Below, in pieces: positions 7,702-15,430 of a stretch of DNA of 64,000 bases. A program made the translations under genes and the position numbers. The DNA comes from Hungatella hathewayi WAL-18680 (GTDB lineage Bacteria; Bacillota; Clostridia; Lachnospirales; Lachnospiraceae). The number at the start of each line of letters is the position of its first letter. The first letter of the stretch is position 1. The notes beneath the pieces were generated by a model that was given only the letters and a program-made list of their open reading frames with translations, searched no databases and had not been told where the DNA came from. The stretch spans positions 2,462,170-2,526,169 of the forward strand of contig NZ_JH379027.1 in assembly GCF_000235505.1 (NCBI RefSeq). Direction: 5' to 3'.

Positions 7702-10161
7702 ATGACAGATAGATTTACGGCGAAAGCCAAGGAGGCCATCAGTCTTGCCGTGGACGTGGCGGAGGGCCTGGGCCACAGCTATGTGGGCACCGAGCATCTG
7801 CTGCTGGGACTGATACAGGAGGGGACAGGCGTTGCCGCCAGAGTCCTGGAGGAGTGCGGCGTCAAGGAAGAGAAAGTGATGGATTTGGTGAGCCAGCTTA
7901 TCACCCCCAACCAGTCGGTGCGGGTGTTGGAGCCGAGCAGCTACACTCCAAGCGCCAGACGGGTGCTGGAGAACAGCTACAAGGAGGCGGTGCGGTTCAA
8001 AGCCCAGCTGATCGGCACGGAGCATCTGCTGATAGCCATCATCCGGGAAAATGACTGCGTGGCGTCACGTCTTCTCAACACCATGGGAATCAGCATCCAG
8101 CGTCTCTATGTGGACTTGCTGGCGGCTATGGGGGAGGACGCCCCCACCATGCGGGAGGAGCTGGCCAACGCCAGAACCTACAAGGGAAAGGCCAACACAC
8201 CGACCCTGGACAGTTACAGCCGGAACCTGACCGAGCTTGCCAGGGAAGGGAAGCTGGACCCGGTGATTGGGCGGGAGCAGGAGATTCAGCGTCTGATTCA
8301 GATTCTGAGCCGCCGTACTAAGAATAACCCCTGTCTGATTGGGGAGCCGGGCGTTGGAAAGACCGCCGTGGTGGAGGGACTGGCCCAGCTGATTATCGAG
8401 GGCAATGTGCCGGAGACCATCGCCAGTAAGCGGGTGGTAACTCTGGATTTGTCCGGCATGGTGGCCGGCTCCAAGTACCGGGGCGAGTTTGAGGAGCGGA
8501 TTAAAAAGGTGCTGGCCGAGGTGATGGAGGACGGCGAGGTGCTGCTGTTTATCGACGAGATTCACACCATCATCGGCGCGGGCGGCGCGGAGGGGGCCAT
8601 TGACGCCTCCAACATTTTAAAACCGTCCCTGGCCCGTGGGGAGATTCAGTTAATCGGAGCCACCACCATCGAGGAGTACCGGAAGTATATTGAGAAGGAT
8701 TCGGCTCTTGAGCGGAGATTCCAGCCGGTGACGGTGGAGGAGCCGTCGGAGGACGAGGCATTTGCCATCTTAAAGGGACTTCGCGGACGGTATGAGGAGC
8801 ATCATCACGTGAAGATTACGGATGAGGCGCTGAAGGCGGCTGTGAAGCTGTCGGCCCGCTACATTAATGACAGATTCCTGCCGGACAAGGCCATCGATTT
8901 GATTGACGAGGCGTCCTCCAAGCTGCGTCTCACCAGCTTTGTGGAGCCGGAGGAGATCAAGAGCCTGGAGCAGGATATTGTGAACCTGGAGAGACAGAAG
9001 GAGGAGGCCATCAAGGCTGAGGCCTACGAGAAGGCCGGGGATATCAAGAAGAAACAGGCGAAGAAGCAGGAGAAGATTGAGAAGCTGCGTGACAAGTGGC
9101 AGAAGGATAAGACTACCAGAAAGCTGGTGGTGAGTGAAAATGAAATCGCCGACGTGGTGTCCGGCTGGACCAAGATTCCGGTGCGGAAGCTGGAGGAGGA
9201 AGAGTCCGAGCGTCTGCGCCAGCTGGAGGGAATCCTCCATGAGCGGGTGATTGGCCAGGAGGAGGCGGTTTCCGCGGTGGCCAGGGCTATCCGGAGAGGC
9301 CGTGTGGGCCTTAAGGACCCGAAGCGTCCGATTGGCTCCTTCCTGTTCTTAGGGCCTACTGGCGTGGGAAAGACGGAGCTTTGTAAGGCATTGGCGGAGG
9401 CCATGTTCGGCACGGAAAATGCCCTGATCAGGGTCGATATGTCGGAGTATATGGAGAAGCACAGCGTCTCCAAGATGATTGGCTCCCCGCCAGGATATGT
9501 GGGCTACGAGGAGGGCGGCCAGCTAAGCGAGAAGGTGCGCCGGAATCCTTATTCCGTGATTCTGTTTGATGAGATTGAGAAGGCCCATCCGGATGTCTTC
9601 AACATTCTCTTACAGGTGCTGGACGACGGCCATATCACCGACGCCCAGGGGCGGAAGATTGACTTTAAGAATACCATTTTAATCATGACCTCCAACGCGG
9701 GGGCGGAGAATATTATCTCGCCGAAGCGTCTGGGCTTTGCGTCGGTGGACGACAAGAACGAGCGGTACCGCTTCATGAAGGAGCGGGTGATGGAAGAGGT
9801 GAAACGCCTGTTCAAGCCGGAGTTTTTAAACCGGATTGACGAGATTATCGTCTTCCACCCGCTGACGAAGGAGAACATGAAGGATATCGTTTCCATCATG
9901 CTGGAGGTGATCCGGAAGCGGACGAAGCAGCAGATGGATATCGCCATCCAGGTGACCGACGACGGCAAAGAATTCCTAATTGAGAAGGGCTATGACGAGA
10001 AGTACGGGGCGAGACCGCTTCGGAGAACCATCCAGAGCCAGGTGGAGGACAGACTGGCGGAGAAAATCCTGGATGGGGAGATTCATTCCGGCGACGAGGT
10101 GGAGATAACCAAGGCGGATGAGGGGCTTCACTTTGAGGCGAAAACATTGCTTAAGAAGTAA
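7702..10161 (+). CDS. clpC: ClpC AAA+ unfoldase
   Basis: An 819-residue Hsp100 ATPase. Two Clp N repeats span about 1-145. The first AAA+ module has Walker A GEPGVGKT near residue 213 and Walker [11 protein letters not shown] coiled middle domain with a UVR-like helix (about 415-460, [19 protein letters not shown]) separates it from the second module, whose Walker A GPTGVGKT is near 550. The length and middle domain fit ClpC rather than ClpA or ClpE. It unfolds arginine-phosphorylated and other substrates for ClpP. It begins 18 bases after mcsB behind a GAGGAG site and closes the operon. Confidence 0.96.
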   Translation: MTDRFTAKAKEAISLAVDVAEGLGHSYVGTEHLLLGLIQEGTGVAARVLEECGVKEEKVMDLVSQLITPNQSVRVLEPSSYTPSARRVLENSYKEAVRFKAQLIGTEHLLIAIIRENDCVASRLLNTMGISIQRLYVDLLAAMGEDAPTMREELANARTYKGKANTPTLDSYSRNLTELAREGKLDPVIGREQEIQRLIQILSRRTKNNPCLIGEPGVGKTAVVEGLAQLIIEGNVPETIASKRVVTLDLSGMVAGSKYRGEFEERIKKVLAEVMEDGEVLLFIDEIHTIIGAGGAEGAIDASNILKPSLARGEIQLIGATTIEEYRKYIEKDSALERRFQPVTVEEPSEDEAFAILKGLRGRYEEHHHVKITDEALKAAVKLSARYINDRFLPDKAIDLIDEASSKLRLTSFVEPEEIKSLEQDIVNLERQKEEAIKAEAYEKAGDIKKKQAKKQEKIEKLRDKWQKDKTTRKLVVSENEIADVVSGWTKIPVRKLEEEESERLRQLEGILHERVIGQEEAVSAVARAIRRGRVGLKDPKRPIGSFLFLGPTGVGKTELCKALAEAMFGTENALIRVDMSEYMEKHSVSKMIGSPPGYVGYEEGGQLSEKVRRNPYSVILFDEIEKAHPDVFNILLQVLDDGHITDAQGRKIDFKNTILIMTSNAGAENIISPKRLGFASVDDKNERYRFMKERVMEEVKRLFKPEFLNRIDEIIVFHPLTKENMKDIVSIMLEVIRKRTKQQMDIAIQVTDDGKEFLIEKGYDEKYGARPLRRTIQSQVEDRLAEKILDGEIHSGDEVEITKADEGLHFEAKTLLKK

Positions 10162-10204
10162 TTAAGAAGTGATAAAATGTCTAGCCATTTGAAACAGTTT
10201 AGTG

Positions 10205-10312
10205 TATAATCTAGATAAACCCAAGGGGCATGCCGTTCTGGTTTCTGCCCCGCGGGGAAGATGCGCCAAGCGCAGATAAAGAGTGCAGAATCAAGGGGAT
10301 TTGCACGACGGC
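10205..10312 (+). ncRNA. Structured leader RNA of unknown class upstream of the 139-residue protein
   Basis: After a TATAAT at 10205-10210 the 145-base leader holds three compact hairpins. GGGGCA/TGCCCC pairs 10225-10230 with 10246-10251. TGCGC/GCGCA closes a CAA loop at 10262-10274. A 9-bp stem with one bulge pairs 10283-10292 with 10298-10306. The loop of the first hairpin contains GCCGT (10232-10236), complementary to ACGGC (10308-10312), so a pseudoknot is possible. It matches no riboswitch consensus that I can recall. The -35 region is poor. No terminator or ribosome-site sequestering stem is obvious. Confidence 0.4.
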
Positions 10313-10355
10313 CTGTAAAGGATAAGCGAGAACAATATACTAGGAGGGCAAACAA

Positions 10356-10775
10356 ATGCCGGTAATTGAAGAATTAATCCGTTCCGAGTCAGACGGAAGC
10401 ATCAGTTTTGGTAACTACAAGCTGGATAAGAAATCCAAGTTGGAGAACTTTGAGCATAATGGGGACTTATATAAGGTGAAAACCTTCTATGAGATTACAA
10501 AATTGGAGAGAAACGGCATGTTTGTCTATGAGTCCGTTCCAGGCACCGCGGTGGAGCATTTTGAGGCGGCGGACTGGGGCGTGGAGTTCCTGGTGGAGAG
10601 CGATAAGGATGCCCAGATTACCGTGCAGCTGGAGGATGACGTGGAGTATGCGGTCACCGTTGACGGCGTGTCCGTAGGCGGGATGAAGACCAATATGAGC
10701 GGCAAGTTAAATGCCAGCGTGGAACTGAACGAAGGAGTTCCGGTACAGGTCCGGATTGTGAAACGGGAAGAATAA
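10356..10775 (+). CDS. Small conserved protein of unknown function
   Basis: A 139-residue soluble protein without signal peptide or membrane helix. It begins PVIEELIRSESDGSISFGNY and is rich in beta-strand-forming stretches and acidic residues. From memory, similar Lachnospiraceae proteins are sometimes labelled endosialidase, but no sialidase motif (Asp-box or catalytic Arg triad) is visible, so I do not adopt that function. It follows an AGGAGG site and a structured leader, and is closed by a terminator, so it appears to be a single-gene unit between clpC and radA. Confidence 0.75.
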   Translation: MPVIEELIRSESDGSISFGNYKLDKKSKLENFEHNGDLYKVKTFYEITKLERNGMFVYESVPGTAVEHFEAADWGVEFLVESDKDAQITVQLEDDVEYAVTVDGVSVGGMKTNMSGKLNASVELNEGVPVQVRIVKREE

Positions 10776-10789
10776 GAAGAATAGAAGAG

Positions 10790-10817
10790 GGGCTGGCAGA
10801 CCTGCCAGTCCTTTTTT
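10790..10817 (+). terminator. Rho-independent terminator ahead of radA
   Basis: CTGGCAG and CTGCCAG pair around a two-base centre, extended by GG/CC, followed by six T residues. Confidence 0.85.
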
Positions 10818-10835
10818 GGAGCTTGGAGGTCATAT

Positions 10836-12197
10836 ATGGCGAAAGCGAAGGCAACCGCGTTTTTCTGCAAGGAGTGTGGTTATGAGTCTAGCAAATGGAT
10901 GGGGCAGTGCCCCGGATGCCGGGAGTGGAACACGTTTGTGGAGGAGCCGGTGGGAAAAAAGGAGCCGGTGTCAGGGCGGAAGACACCGCTGGTGAAGATC
11001 AAGCCCTCCCGGATCGAGGAGATTAATATTGAGGAGCAGGACAGAATCCGGACCGGGTATCCGGAGCTTGACCGGGTACTGGGAAGCGGCATTGTGGCCG
11101 GTTCTTTGATGCTGGTGGGCGGCGACCCCGGAATTGGCAAATCCACCCTGCTGTTACAGGTATGCCGCAATCTGGCGGCCCAGGGGCAGAAGGTGCTCTA
11201 TATCTCCGGTGAGGAGTCCTTAAAGCAGATTAAACTGCGGGCGAACCGCATCGGGGAGATCACCGGGGCCCTGCTGTTTCTGTGTGAGACCAATCTGGAT
11301 GTGATTCAGGGGACCATCGAGGAGGAGAAGCCGGACGTGGTGGTGATTGACTCCATTCAGACCATGTTCCGGGACGAGGTGTCCTCGGCCCCGGGCAGTG
11401 TGAGCCAGGTGCGGGAGTCCACCAACCTGCTGATGCAGATCGCCAAGGGCCAGGGCATCGCTATCTTTATCGTGGGTCATGTGACGAAGGAGGGCGTGGT
11501 GGCCGGGCCTAGAGTGCTGGAGCATATGGTGGATACGGTATTGTATTTTGAGGGGGAGAGAAATGCCTCCTACCGGATACTGCGGGGCGTGAAGAACCGG
11601 TTTGGCTCCACCAATGAAATCGGCGTGTTTGAGATGCAGGAGGCCGGGCTTGTTGAGGTGGCCAACCCGTCGGAGTATATGTTAAGCGGCCGGCCGGAGG
11701 GGGCCTCAGGGGCCGTGGTGGCCTGCTCCCTGGAGGGAACCAGACCCATCCTTTTGGAAGTCCAGGCATTGGTCACCCAGACGAACTTCGGTATGCCAAG
11801 GCGGACGGCGGCCGGTACGGACTACAACCGGGTCAACCTGCTGATGGCGGTGCTGGAAAAGCGCTGTCACTTTGAGATGTCCCGCTACGACGCCTACGTC
11901 AACATTGCCGGCGGCATGAAGATGAACGAGCCGGCCCTGGACTTGGCCATCGTGATGGCGCTGGTGTCCAGCTTGAAGGACCGGCCGGTGGACGCCAAGA
12001 CCATTATCTTCGGCGAGGTGGGACTCTCCGGTGAGGTCCGGGCAGTCTCCATGGCGGACCAGCGGGTCTACGAGGCGGTGAAGCTGGGCTTCGACACCTG
12101 CGTCCTGCCCCAGATCAGTCTGGACAAGATGAAGAAGACGGATAAGATACGGCTGGTAGGGGTGAAGAACATCCGGGAGGCCATTGCGCTGTTATAG
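10836..12197 (+). CDS. radA: DNA repair protein RadA (Sms)
   Basis: A 453-residue protein with the full RadA layout. An N-terminal C4 zinc finger is formed by CKEC and CPGC. The RecA-like ATPase carries Walker A GGDPGIGKST near residue 93. The family motif KNRFG lies near 250, and a C-terminal Lon-protease-like domain covers roughly 280-453. RadA drives branch migration during recombination and repair. A GGAGG-like site precedes the start and a terminator separates the gene from its upstream neighbour. Confidence 0.96.
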   Translation: MAKAKATAFFCKECGYESSKWMGQCPGCREWNTFVEEPVGKKEPVSGRKTPLVKIKPSRIEEINIEEQDRIRTGYPELDRVLGSGIVAGSLMLVGGDPGIGKSTLLLQVCRNLAAQGQKVLYISGEESLKQIKLRANRIGEITGALLFLCETNLDVIQGTIEEEKPDVVVIDSIQTMFRDEVSSAPGSVSQVRESTNLLMQIAKGQGIAIFIVGHVTKEGVVAGPRVLEHMVDTVLYFEGERNASYRILRGVKNRFGSTNEIGVFEMQEAGLVEVANPSEYMLSGRPEGASGAVVACSLEGTRPILLEVQALVTQTNFGMPRRTAAGTDYNRVNLLMAVLEKRCHFEMSRYDAYVNIAGGMKMNEPALDLAIVMALVSSLKDRPVDAKTIIFGEVGLSGEVRAVSMADQRVYEAVKLGFDTCVLPQISLDKMKKTDKIRLVGVKNIREAIALL

Positions 12198-12247
12198 GTA
12201 TCAAGTACGAATTGTGTCAATTTTTTGAAAAATTTTCTCCAAAAATG

Positions 12248-12276
12248 TTGACACTGCTCTATTATTATGGTATTAT
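12248..12276 (+). promoter_or_regulatory. Promoter of tRNA-Trp
   Basis: TTGACA and TATTAT lie 17 bases apart, 29 bases before the mature tRNA 5' end. Confidence 0.75.
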
Positions 12277-12304
12277 ACTCAGGCATGCGAAAATAACGCA
12301 TCGA

Positions 12305-12375
12305 AGGGGAATAGTTCAATGGTAGAGCAACGGTCTCCAAAACCGTAAATGGGGGTTCGAGCCCCTCTTCCCCTG
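12305..12375 (+). tRNA. tRNA-Trp (CCA anticodon)
   Basis: The cloverleaf is complete: acceptor AGGGGAA/TTCCCCT, D arm GTTC/GAGC, anticodon stem ACGGT/ACCGT with loop CTCCAAA, and a T arm with TTCGAGC. The anticodon CCA reads UGG. The 3' CCA end is not encoded. Confidence 0.95.
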
Positions 12376-12390
12376 CTTGAAGAAACAGAC

Positions 12391-12440
12391 AAAAAAGACG
12401 GCCAAAGTCCTTATTAAAAAGGGGTTGGCCGTCTTTCTTT
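12391..12440. terminator. Bidirectional terminator between tRNA-Trp and the convergent secreted-protein gene
   Basis: AAAGACGGCCAA and TTGGCCGTCTTT form a 12-bp stem with A-rich and T-rich flanks, so it can serve both strands. Confidence 0.85.
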
Positions 12441-12521
12441 GTTTCATGGCTTTTTGTTCCATTCATAATGATACATCTCCAAGCATTTTTCGCCCTGTTC
12501 TTCATAAACGCTTTTATATGC

Positions 12522-13839
12522 CTACTTTGTTGTCTGCGTTCTGGTGATATCAAAGGCTATGGTATCACTACCATAAGATATCATTTGTATTTTATACCCG
12601 TCAAAGTCTAAATAGACAGCGCCATAATAATTACGCGCCGGATATCCTTTGGAAATCAGTTCCTCCGCATATGCTTTGCTTTCTTCATTGGACGTAAATA
12701 CCCAGCTGGGTGCGTCTTTGATCACGTCTTGAATGCAGCCGCCAAATTTCTTTTGTGCCCAGCTGCCCTTTGGATAAGCAAAACAGGATACCTTTAAAGC
12801 CATATTGTCCTCTGTATAAGAGACCTTATAATGTGTCTTTTCATATGTTAAACTACCACCAAATGTTTGACTTCCTGTTTCTCTATATTTTGCATTATTT
12901 TCTTCACGTGAATGCGTCAGTAAATCACAGGCAATCAAATCAATTCCATCTTTGTTATATATTCCATCCTGGCTCTGCATATTCTCGGACTGGCGCAAGT
13001 CATCTATTCCAACATATCCTTGATAACCTTCATTCATAAGAAATACTTTATCGGTACAGTACCAACGCATACTTAATTTATAATCGCCGCTGTCTACCTT
13101 CCACCATACACTATCCAATATATCAGGAATTCTACTTTTTAGTTCGAATCCCATGTCTCTTAACAATGCGTCCTTTTCTATTGTGTCGGCAACTCCGTCT
13201 CCATTTGCTTGATGATTTGGATAGTAAAACTTTAATAACCATGTATGATTCAGATCAGTACGGCTTGGAGAAACCGTTAAAGAGGAAGCCCGTTCGGAGT
13301 ATAAAGGCGAAGTCTTTTCATAGTTTATGCCAGAGTATGTCACTTCAAATCCATTTGCGTAAGTTACAATCTTGTCATATCCATATTGTGAGCTTTCAGA
13401 CACTTCACCGTATTTGGCATTTTCCCCACGGGTATGCATAATCATCTCCATGGCAATTTTATTGACGCCATAGTGATCATAGACATTGTCTTCCAAATTT
13501 GTTGTTATACTGCCTTTTGAATTATCATGTTCTGTTTCGAATCTTTGAGTCTGTATCACGCCAGTAACTGTCCAAGCACCATTATCGTTAACGGTATAAC
13601 CATCCGGTGTTGTGGTATTGGTCAACAAATAGCCGTCAGCACCGAAGTAATAGCATTCCGCCACACCATCCTGATTTCCGTCGATCCACTGCCAGGTATT
13701 TGCCGGGTGCGTGCCGTTATCCTCCTGCCACTTCCAGCCGGTCGTGTCCTGTGTCCACTGTCCTGCCAGTGCCGTCATGCTCATGGACGCTGTCATCATG
13801 ATTGCCGCAAAAAACTGTAATCGTGTTTTTTCTTTTCAT
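12522..13839 (-). CDS. Secreted protein with cell-wall-binding-like N-terminus and internal repeats; frameshift in the signal peptide
   Basis: The long frame (13799 to 12522, 425 residues) starts inside a signal peptide (MMTASMSMTALAG) and has no ribosome site there. A good AGGAG site precedes an ATG at 13839, which reads MKRKNTITV in another frame. Removing one base from the six-T run at 13826-13831 joins the two into MKRKTRLQFFAAIMMTASM, a normal signal peptide. The mature N-terminus (WTQDTTGWKWQEDNG, then GDGVAECYYFGADGYLL-like) resembles choline/glucan-binding repeats. Two related units of about 100 residues follow, sharing the pattern IAxxxxxHxREENxKY. The function of the repeated part is unknown. 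Either a sequencing error, a phase-variable tract or a real mutation. Confidence 0.7.
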
Positions 13840-13897
13840 AAGGTATTTCTCCTGTTCGATATTGGTTATTTAACTACATTTTATCGCTATTATTCGA

Positions 13898-13918
13898 TTA
13901 TTTCAATAGCTGAAATAA
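13898..13918. promoter_or_regulatory. Palindrome in the intergenic region between the secreted-protein gene and the folate gene
   Basis: TTATTTCA and TGAAATAA form a perfect 8-bp inverted repeat with a 5-base centre, 59 bases upstream of the secreted-protein start on the minus strand. An operator is plausible. The rest of 13840-14022 shows nothing else I can support. Confidence 0.4.
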
Positions 13919-14022
13919 AACAATCCTTTTTTAGTACTGTAATATGTGGTTGGACTCATGCAGCTGGGTGATACATTTGAAATTACATTGTCACAGTTCT
14001 AGAAGATCGTTGTGGGGCAAGC

Positions 14023-14051
14023 TTGAAAAGGTAATTATTTGATGCTATAAT
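14023..14051 (+). promoter_or_regulatory. Promoter of the 5-formyl-THF cyclo-ligase gene
   Basis: TTGAAA and TATAAT are exactly 17 bases apart. The start codon is 141 bases after the -10 box. The leader contains GACT/AGTC and TAGTACC/GGTACTA (14159-14174) inverted repeats. Confidence 0.75.
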
Positions 14052-14192
14052 TTAGTTTCTAAAGGAGACTAAAATAGTCTTGTGTTACATCTCCAAATAA
14101 CGCTTGTAGCAGTAGACCGGAATTCCAGAAACAGCATGGAACAGCAGAGGAGGTAATTGTAGTACCTGGGTACTATAAGGAGGCGAAATGGT

Positions 14193-14819
14193 TTGAATAT
14201 GGAAGACAATCAGCAGGAAAACCGTTCTGACGGTTTGGATATCATAGCAGCCAAACGCTGTCTCCGTCAGGAGATCAAGGAGCGGCTGAAGACATTGACG
14301 GAGGAGGAATGCCAAAAGGCGGACCGGGAGATAGGGGAGCGGTTGTTTGGGTTGGAAGCGTGGCGGGAGGCGGACGTGGTCTTTTGCTATGTCAGCACCG
14401 GGCGGGAGGTCGACACATCGACTATTATCGCCCGCGCCCTGGAGGAGGGAAAACGGGTAGGGGTTCCTCTCTGCACCGCCCCGGGAGTGATGGAGGTGCG
14501 GCAGATTGAGGGGGCGGAGTCATTGATTCCCGGTCTCTATGGAATACCGGAGCCGAAGCGGGACTGTCCCCTGATTGACCCGGAGGAAATCCATCTGGCT
14601 GTGGTTCCGGGGCTGTCCTTCACGGCGGACGGATTCCGGCTGGGGTACGGCGGTGGTTATTATGACAGGTATCTGCCCCGGGTAAGCGGCCTGAAACTGG
14701 CTCTCTGCCGGGAAAAATGCTTAAGCAGCCAGCTGCCAACGGAGCCCCACGATATGCCGATGGACGGTGTTCTCACAGAACATTCGACATGGATTTCATT
14801 TCATAGTGTAAAAGTATGA
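14193..14819 (+). CDS. 5-formyltetrahydrofolate cyclo-ligase
   Basis: A 208-residue enzyme that converts 5-formyl-THF to 5,10-methenyl-THF with ATP, recycling folate. The N-terminal basic helix (KRCLRQEIKERLKTL) and the C-terminal nucleotide-binding motif LGYGGGYYDRYL are diagnostic. The TTG at 14193 is taken as start because AAGGAGG lies 9 bases upstream; the ATG at 14199 is an alternative, and the ATG at 14188 is followed at once by a stop. It stands alone with its own promoter. Confidence 0.92.
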   Translation: MNMEDNQQENRSDGLDIIAAKRCLRQEIKERLKTLTEEECQKADREIGERLFGLEAWREADVVFCYVSTGREVDTSTIIARALEEGKRVGVPLCTAPGVMEVRQIEGAESLIPGLYGIPEPKRDCPLIDPEEIHLAVVPGLSFTADGFRLGYGGGYYDRYLPRVSGLKLALCREKCLSSQLPTEPHDMPMDGVLTEHSTWISFHSVKV

Positions 14820-15003
14820 TATTTTTCACTAAAATTTACGGATTTTTAGAAACACTGTGACGGGAAACGATATAGAAAATAGCGTAATTTTTCAAAATCA
14901 TAAACTGATGACATCCAAAATCACTAAAAGAGAGCACAAAATCTGGGCGGTTCACATAAAAAATATACAACAAATTGTTGATTTTCGGGCCATGAAACGA
15001 AAT

Positions 15004-15032
15004 TTGACATATTGGCCCAATCATGATATAAA
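15004..15032 (+). promoter_or_regulatory. Promoter of the HPr-like gene
   Basis: TTGACA and TATAAA are 17 bases apart, 47 bases before the start codon. Confidence 0.8.
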
Positions 15033-15081
15033 TAATTCAGCACCTTTGAAATGGTTTGTTTTGTAAAGAAGGAGTGATATG

Positions 15082-15325
15082 ATGAAACAGAGAAGAATTA
15101 TGTTGCCGACCCTTGAAGATGCGAAGGAGTTTGTTGCAGAGGCTTCCAAGTGCGATTTTGATATTGACTATTTTTTATAATCGAGTAGTGATAGATGCAA
15201 AGTCCATTTTGGGAGTATTGAGCTTAGACTTAACTCGAGTGCTGACCGTAGAATACAACGGGAACAACGAGGACTTCGAGGCTTATCTCGACACCAGGGC
15301 GGCAGGAAAAATGACAGCAGCGTAG
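15082..15325 (+). pseudogene. HPr-like protein gene interrupted by a one-base frameshift
   Basis: The gene starts at ATG 15082 behind AAGGAG and reads MKQRRIMLPTLEDAKEFV up to DYF, then meets a stop. Removing one T from the run of six T at 15171-15176 restores DYFYNRVVIDAKSILGVLSL and a continuous frame of about 80 residues to the stop at 15325. The restored protein has the length and the DAKSILGxxSLDL core of HPr-fold proteins, but no active-site histidine near residue 15. It would therefore be a non-phosphorylatable HPr relative. Promoter, ribosome site and terminator are all intact, which argues for recent damage or a sequencing error. Confidence 0.75.
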
Positions 15326-15341
15326 TACTTGAAGAAAAAGA

Positions 15342-15375
15342 GGGAATTGTAAGAATACTTACAGTTCCCTTTTTT
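15342..15375 (+). terminator. Rho-independent terminator after the HPr-like gene
   Basis: GGGAATTGTAAG pairs with CTTACAGTTCCC around AATA, followed by six T residues. Confidence 0.9.
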
Positions 15376-15430
15376 CGTATCTTCTTATATAATGGTAGAA
15401 GACGAAATGAGCGCAGAGGAGGAACCCGTG

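Noticed and set aside
10189-10210. TTGAAA at 10189 as -35 box for the leader RNA
   Set aside because: Only 10 bases separate it from TATAAT at 10205, too short for a normal sigma-A promoter.
15392-15430. ATG at 15392 as start of the nuclease-helicase
   Set aside because: It overlaps a TATAAT that would be upstream of the transcript; the ATG at 15431 has a strong ribosome site.
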